Origin: Erigeron canadensis
Lineage: Eukaryota; Streptophyta; Magnoliopsida; Asterales; Asteraceae
Direction: 5' to 3'
NCBI RefSeq assembly: GCF_010389155.1
Contig: NC_057764.1
Coordinates: forward strand, 62,001-126,000
DNA length: 64,000 nt
Shown: positions 59,740 to 64,000 of the stretch, piece after piece
How the letters are laid out: every line of letters begins with the position of its first letter
Position numbering within the stretch: position 1 is the first letter of the stretch
Translations under genes and position numbers: made by a program
Notes under the pieces: model-generated
Databases searched by the model: none
What the model was told of the DNA's origin: nothing
Seen by the model: only the letters and a program-made list of their open reading frames with translations

Positions 59740-60930
59740 GTTTTTATGCCTAGAATCATATTTGATTTTACTCTTACAGTGTGAAAATCCTATATATAAC
59801 GAATTATTCAAAATCAAAAATGATTTTACGCATACATTGTGACAAAACCTATTCAAAATCAAAAATGATTTTAAGCATACATTGTGACATACCCATACAA
59901 AATCATATTTGATTTTATTACAAAGAAAAATATTTAAAATCATTGTTTAGAATCATATATGATTTTCTATATGCTTTCCATACACAATCATAACTTATAC
60001 AAGATCAACTATTCAAAATCAAAAATGATTTTACGTATACATGGGTAATAGTTATAGAAAATCATTTATGATTCTGTATAGCACAATGTGACAAAATGAA
60101 ATGAGTTTCTTACATTGAAACTTATTCATAATCATAAATGATTTTAAGCATACATTGTGACATACCCATACAAAATCATATTTGATTTTATTACAAAGAA
60201 AAATATTTAAAATCATTGTTTAGAATCATATATGATTTTCTATATGCTTTCCATACACAATCATAACTTATACAAGATCAACTATTCAAAATCAAAAATG
60301 ATTTTACGTATACATGGGTAATAGTTATAGAAAATCATATATGATTCTGTAAAGCACAATGTGAGAAAATGAAATAAGTTTCTTACATTGAAACTTATTC
60401 ATAATCATAAATGATTTTAAGCATACATTGTGAGATACCTATACAAAATCATATTTGATTTTATTACAAAGAAAAATATTTAAAATCATTGTTTAGAATC
60501 ATATATGATTTTCAATATGCTTTCCATACACAATCATAACTTATACAAGATCAACTATTCAAAATCAAAAATGATTTTACGTATACATGGGTAATAGTTA
60601 TAGAAAATCATTTATGATTCTGTATAGCACAATGTGACAAAATGAAATGAGTTTCTTACATTGAAACTTATTCATAATCATAAATGATTTTAAGCATACA
60701 TTGTGACATACCCATACAAAATCATATATGATTTTATGCATACATTGTCAAGAAAATACTCGTATACAAAATCATATATGATTTTGTGTAGCACATTGAG
60801 TCAACCAAATGGCTTCCTTAAAAAGAAATTTATTCAAAATCATTTTTGATTTTACTCATAAAGTCTGAAAACCTATTCAAAATCAACTATTCAAAATCAA
60901 AAATGATTTTACGCAGACATTGTGTAGCAC
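59740..60930. repeat. 273-bp tandem higher-order repeat of short palindromes
   Basis: The phrase AAGCATACATTGTGA recurs at 59873, 60146, 60419 and 60692, exactly 273 bases apart each time, so there are three complete units and partial flanks. Each unit contains about seven palindromes of the AAAATCATATATGATTTT or AAAATCAAAAATGATTTT type. Units differ by only a few bases, which points to recent amplification. Confidence 0.95.
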
Positions 60931-60933
60931 ATT

Positions 60934-61420
60934 AAGGGTTTATGGTTTGAAGTTGTAGGGTTACCGCTAACCCTACGACTTCAAACCCTAAACCCTAAGC
61001 TACAATATAAAAACCCGGGAAAAATCTAAACCCTAAATGCTAAACTCTAAAATGTTAAAGCCGACAGGAGGGGAACGGGTGCATACGGTACGCTTAAGGG
61101 TTTATGGTTTGAAGTCGTAGGGTTAGCCTAACGGCTAACCCTACGACTTCAAACCCTAAACCCTAAGCTACAAAGTAAAACCCGAGGGAAAAGTTACAAT
61201 CTAAAACCCTAAATGCTCAACCCTAAAATGCTAAAGCCTACAGGAGGGGGACGGGTGCATACGGTACGCTTAAGGGTTTATGGTTTGAAGTCGTAGGGTT
61301 AGCCTAACGGCTAACCCTACGACTTCAAACCCTAAACCCTAAGCTACAAAGTAAAACCCGAGTGGTTACATTCTAAAACCCTAAATGCTCAACCCTAAAA
61401 TGCTAAAGCCTACAAGAGAG
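60934..61420. repeat. Three tandem units with telomere-like inverted repeats
   Basis: Units start AAGGGTTTATGGTTTGAAG at 60934, 61096 and 61272 (spacing 162 and 176). Each has a long hairpin: an arm ending TCGTAGGGTTAGCC, a four-base loop, and the inverse arm GGCTAACCCTACGA, continuing CTTCAAACCCTAAACCCTAA. CCCTAAA words match the plant telomere unit, but spacing is irregular. The unit also contains GGGTGCATACGGTACGC. This block is distinctly GC-richer than its neighbours. Confidence 0.95.
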
Positions 61421-61424
61421 GGAC

Positions 61425-62560
61425 GTTTGAAATCATATATGATTTTAAACATAGTGTGAATTATCCATACAAAATCATTTTTGATTTTATTCATACTTAT
61501 ACAAAATCATTTTTGAATTATCCATAAGAATGATTATACGTATGCGTTGGGGAAAACATATACAAAATCATATATGATTTTATTTGTAAATATAGGAAAA
61601 AAAATGAGTTCGATATCATTAATCCTATTCAAAATCATATATGATTTTAGTCGTAATTAGTCAACCAAGTATACCAAATCATATATGATTTTGTGTAGGA
61701 CATTTAGGTAACTTCCATTTCATTCATAAAAAAACAATACGAAATCAAAAATGATTTTATTCATCATTTAGAAAACCTATGCAAAATCAAAAATGATTTT
61801 ACAAATACATTAGAGGAAAACTTTAGAAACTCATTTATGATTTTGTATATTACATCGAGTCAAAACCAAAATAAGTTGCATAAAAATATAACCGTTTGAA
61901 ATCATATATGATTTTAAACATAGTGTGAATTATCCATACAAAATCATTTTTGATTTTATTCATACTTATACAAAATCATTTTTGAATTATCCATAAAAAT
62001 GATTATACTTATGCACTGGGGAAAACATATACAAAATCATATATGATTTTATTTATAAATATAGAAAAAAAATGAGTTCGATATCATTAATCCTATTCAA
62101 AATCATATATGATTTTAGTCGTAATTAGTCAACCAAGTATACCAAATCATATATGATCATCTCATTCATAAAAAAACAATACGAAATCAAAAATGATTTT
62201 ATGAATTATTTAGAAACCTATGCAAAATCAAAAATGATTTTACACATACATTAGAGGAAAACTTTAGAAACTCATTTATGATTTTGTATATTACATCGAG
62301 TCAAAACCAAAATAAGTTGCATAAAAATATAACCGTTTGAAATCATATATGATTTTAAACATAGTGTGAATTATCCATACAAAATCATTTTTGATTTTAT
62401 TCATACTTATACAAAATCATTTTTGAATTATCCATAAGAATGATTATACGTATGCATTGGGGAAAATATATACAAAATCATATATGATTTTATTTTAGTT
62501 AAAACAAATGGCTTCCTTAAACAAATCATATATAAAATCAAAAATGATTTTTAGCATACA
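61425..62560. repeat. 441-469 bp tandem repeat of short palindromes
   Basis: The phrase GTTTGAAATCATATATG recurs at 61425, 61894 and 62335, giving units of 469 and 441 bases and a third partial copy. Each unit holds roughly ten AATCATATATGATT, AAATCAAAAATGATTT or AAATCATTTTTGATTT palindromes at irregular spacing. Confidence 0.95.
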
Positions 62561-63159
62561 CTTTCATATTCAAAATTTGATTTCGTACGTACACTTTGGT
62601 TTAGACATTTCATCAAACACTTTGTGCGCAAAACTCATAATAAAAATTTTAAACAACAACTAAAGATACAACTTCTTATCATATGAAAAAACAAATATAA
62701 GAGAAAAAACTACAAATCATGGATAAAAATGGTTTGTTTATCCATTTTTTATATAAACTACATAAAATATCACTCTAATAATATCTAAAACATCATCTTC
62801 CATTTGTTGTTGTTGCTAGTGATTTGAGATGAAGATCTAGATTGTAGTGGTGGTGGTGGCGGCGGTCGGATATGGTGGTGGTGGTGGTGGTCACTGTCCA
62901 AGGAGGAGAAGATAGGGGGAGAGAGAGACTGTGTGTGTGTGTGTGTGTGTTTTGATCAGGTGAATAGAGAAGATGAGAGAATTGAAAGATAAGATTCTTT
63001 TTTTGGGTGTAAATTACGAAAATACCCCTCCGTGTTTTATTTTTAATTAGAGGTAAATGTTAATCTTAACCATTGATGGGAATGATCCAAGGGCTAAGAT
63101 TAAGCCCTTAAGATTCATGAAAAATTAAGTATGTAAATGAACAAACACCCTATATTATA

Positions 63160-64000
63160 TAAGTTATAGTAATTTAATTTAATAATTAAATAATGTAATT
63201 ATTGAAGAACAAATTTGGATTAATGATATAAAAAAAATCAAGTAATAGATTAGTAAGGGATTATAAGTTATAAGTTATAAAGATTATATAAAGTTATCCA
63301 ATTTTTAAAAGTTGAGTTTTCTATTTAAATTTGGGGGAAAATTTGACTTTTATGTCTCGTGTTTCGTTTTCTTTTTTCTTCTTCCTTATATCCTATACAT
63401 TGAGAGAAAGCAAGTTAACTAAGGAAGAAAATCAAAAACTACATCAACAGGACTCTCTAAAAAAAACTTCCACATTTAAATTAAAGTTAAAGTTCAACAT
63501 TTAAATTTTATTCAAAGTTAGCTTTAGTTCCGAGGACGGAAGCCTTTTTTTCTGATAATTGTCCAGAAAATGATATATCTTTTATATCTATAGTCTAATA
63601 TGCTTACTAATACCAATAGTTGTCAATCTCGAACGATTCACGAGTCAAGTCAAATCAAAGTGAAAAAGAAGCGACTCAGTGGATAACTCGTCTTTGCTCC
63701 AGACTCGTAACATGACTCGTGTTTTGTTGTGCAAGTCAGTTTAAGTCATGTTTCAAGTTACGAGTTACAAATTTTGATTTTTTTTCAAAAACGTTTTATT
63801 CTTATAAATTAATAACTCTTTTATATGCTATTAAATTTAATATTATTATAAGAGTATTTTTTATTTTTAACTTAATATATTAGTAAAATACAATATTTTT
63901 TACAATAAATATTAATACGTAATTATAAAATTATACATTATCAAATATTTTGACTTTCCCGTATTGAATCACATTTCGAGTCACGAGTCAAAAAATCAAA
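63160..64000. other. AT-rich spacer with the start of another repeat
   Basis: No gene is seen. From about 63605 to the window end there are repeated ACTCGTG / CACGAGT phrases in both orientations, for example ATTCACGAGTCAAGTC at 63638 and GAGTCACGAGTCAAA at 63978. This may be a MITE that runs past the edge. Confidence 0.35.

Larger units (their letters stand above)
58802..63150. mobile_element. Long-TIR Mutator-like element filled with palindrome arrays
   Basis: The ends are degenerate long inverted repeats. AGCCCTTGGATC occurs at 58856 and, inverted, at 63087. ACACGGAGGGGTA occurs at 58903 and, inverted, at about 63024. CACACA/GTGTGT and CCACCACC/GGTGGTGG runs are also in inverted positions. 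A VFDEMS-like phrase (TGTTTGATGAAATGTCT) occurs at about 59329 and 59407 and inverted at about 62610. The flanks carry the 9-bp duplication TATATTATA at 58793-58801 and 63151-63159; this sequence is AT-rich, so it is weaker evidence than usual. There is no transposase. The interior is described in the following repeat entries. Confidence 0.75.

Noticed and set aside
60934..61420. True telomere or interstitial telomere array
   Set aside because: CCCTAAA words are few and embedded in 162-176 base units with other sequence; there is no perfect tandem run of the seven-base unit.
59740..62560. CRISPR-like regular repeat array
   Set aside because: The sequence is plant nuclear DNA. The repeats are palindromes of several variants at irregular spacing and the spacers are themselves repeated within larger units. 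There are no cas genes.
1..64000. tRNA, rRNA or other structured RNA genes
   Set aside because: No cloverleaf with A and B boxes or rRNA-like stretch was recognised by eye. The tRNA-like matches present are retrotransposon primer sites.

Overview
This window is plant nuclear DNA: AT-rich, with GT/AG introns and plant-style LTR retrotransposons. The retroelement families (an env-like Sirevirus, an Athila-type LTR with a tRNA-Asp-like primer site, gypsy LTRs starting TGTAACA) suggest a dicot, perhaps Asteraceae. That placement is inference. About a tenth of the sequence is host gene; most of the rest is nested transposable elements.

Three host genes are recognisable, and all belong to DNA-repair families. 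The 3' end of a DDB2-like WD40 gene (UV-damage recognition) lies at 2-1015. A complete MBD4-like thymine/uracil DNA glycosylase gene ends at 39079 and has three tandem copies of its first coding exon at 36034, 36414 and 36756. A five-exon HhH-GPD DNA glycosylase superfamily gene lies on the minus strand at 41579-43194.

Layout: 1-1 kb DDB2-like gene; 1-9 kb LTR fragments, a hAT MITE with an 8-bp TSD (4738-5415) and a small Helitron (6704-7006); 9114-11499 a gypsy solo LTR with TSD TTGGA; 12-14 kb a truncated LTR. From 13987 to 33654 there is a nest: a small Ty3/gypsy element (TSD GTTTT) carries a 14.8-kb Sirevirus-like copia element (14345-29164, TSD ATCTT), which itself contains an LTR-PBS-gag piece of an Athila-type element. 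Next come a degraded pseudogene (33.8-34.3 kb), the MBD4L-like locus with a Helitron in one duplicated unit, a PIF/Harbinger remnant, the second glycosylase gene, a second hAT MITE (43675-43853), a minisatellite, and a young minus-strand copia element (46055-52688). A Mutator-like MITE (53214-57075, 9-bp TSD) is split by a solo LTR (54249-57017). A Helitron-like element follows (57123-58202).

The strangest part is 58802-63150. It is a 4.35-kb element with long degenerate terminal inverted repeats and a 9-bp TSD. Its interior is filled with dozens of copies of a short palindrome (core AATCATATATGATT and relatives), organised in three unrelated tandem blocks: a 273-bp unit, a telomere-like palindromic unit of 162-176 bp, and a 441-469 bp unit. 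A second theme is that several unrelated LTRs carry arrays of hairpins whose loop is conserved while the stem sequence changes and stays paired, often just upstream of the LTR TATA box.

All calls come from reading the sequence and translations; no database search was possible.
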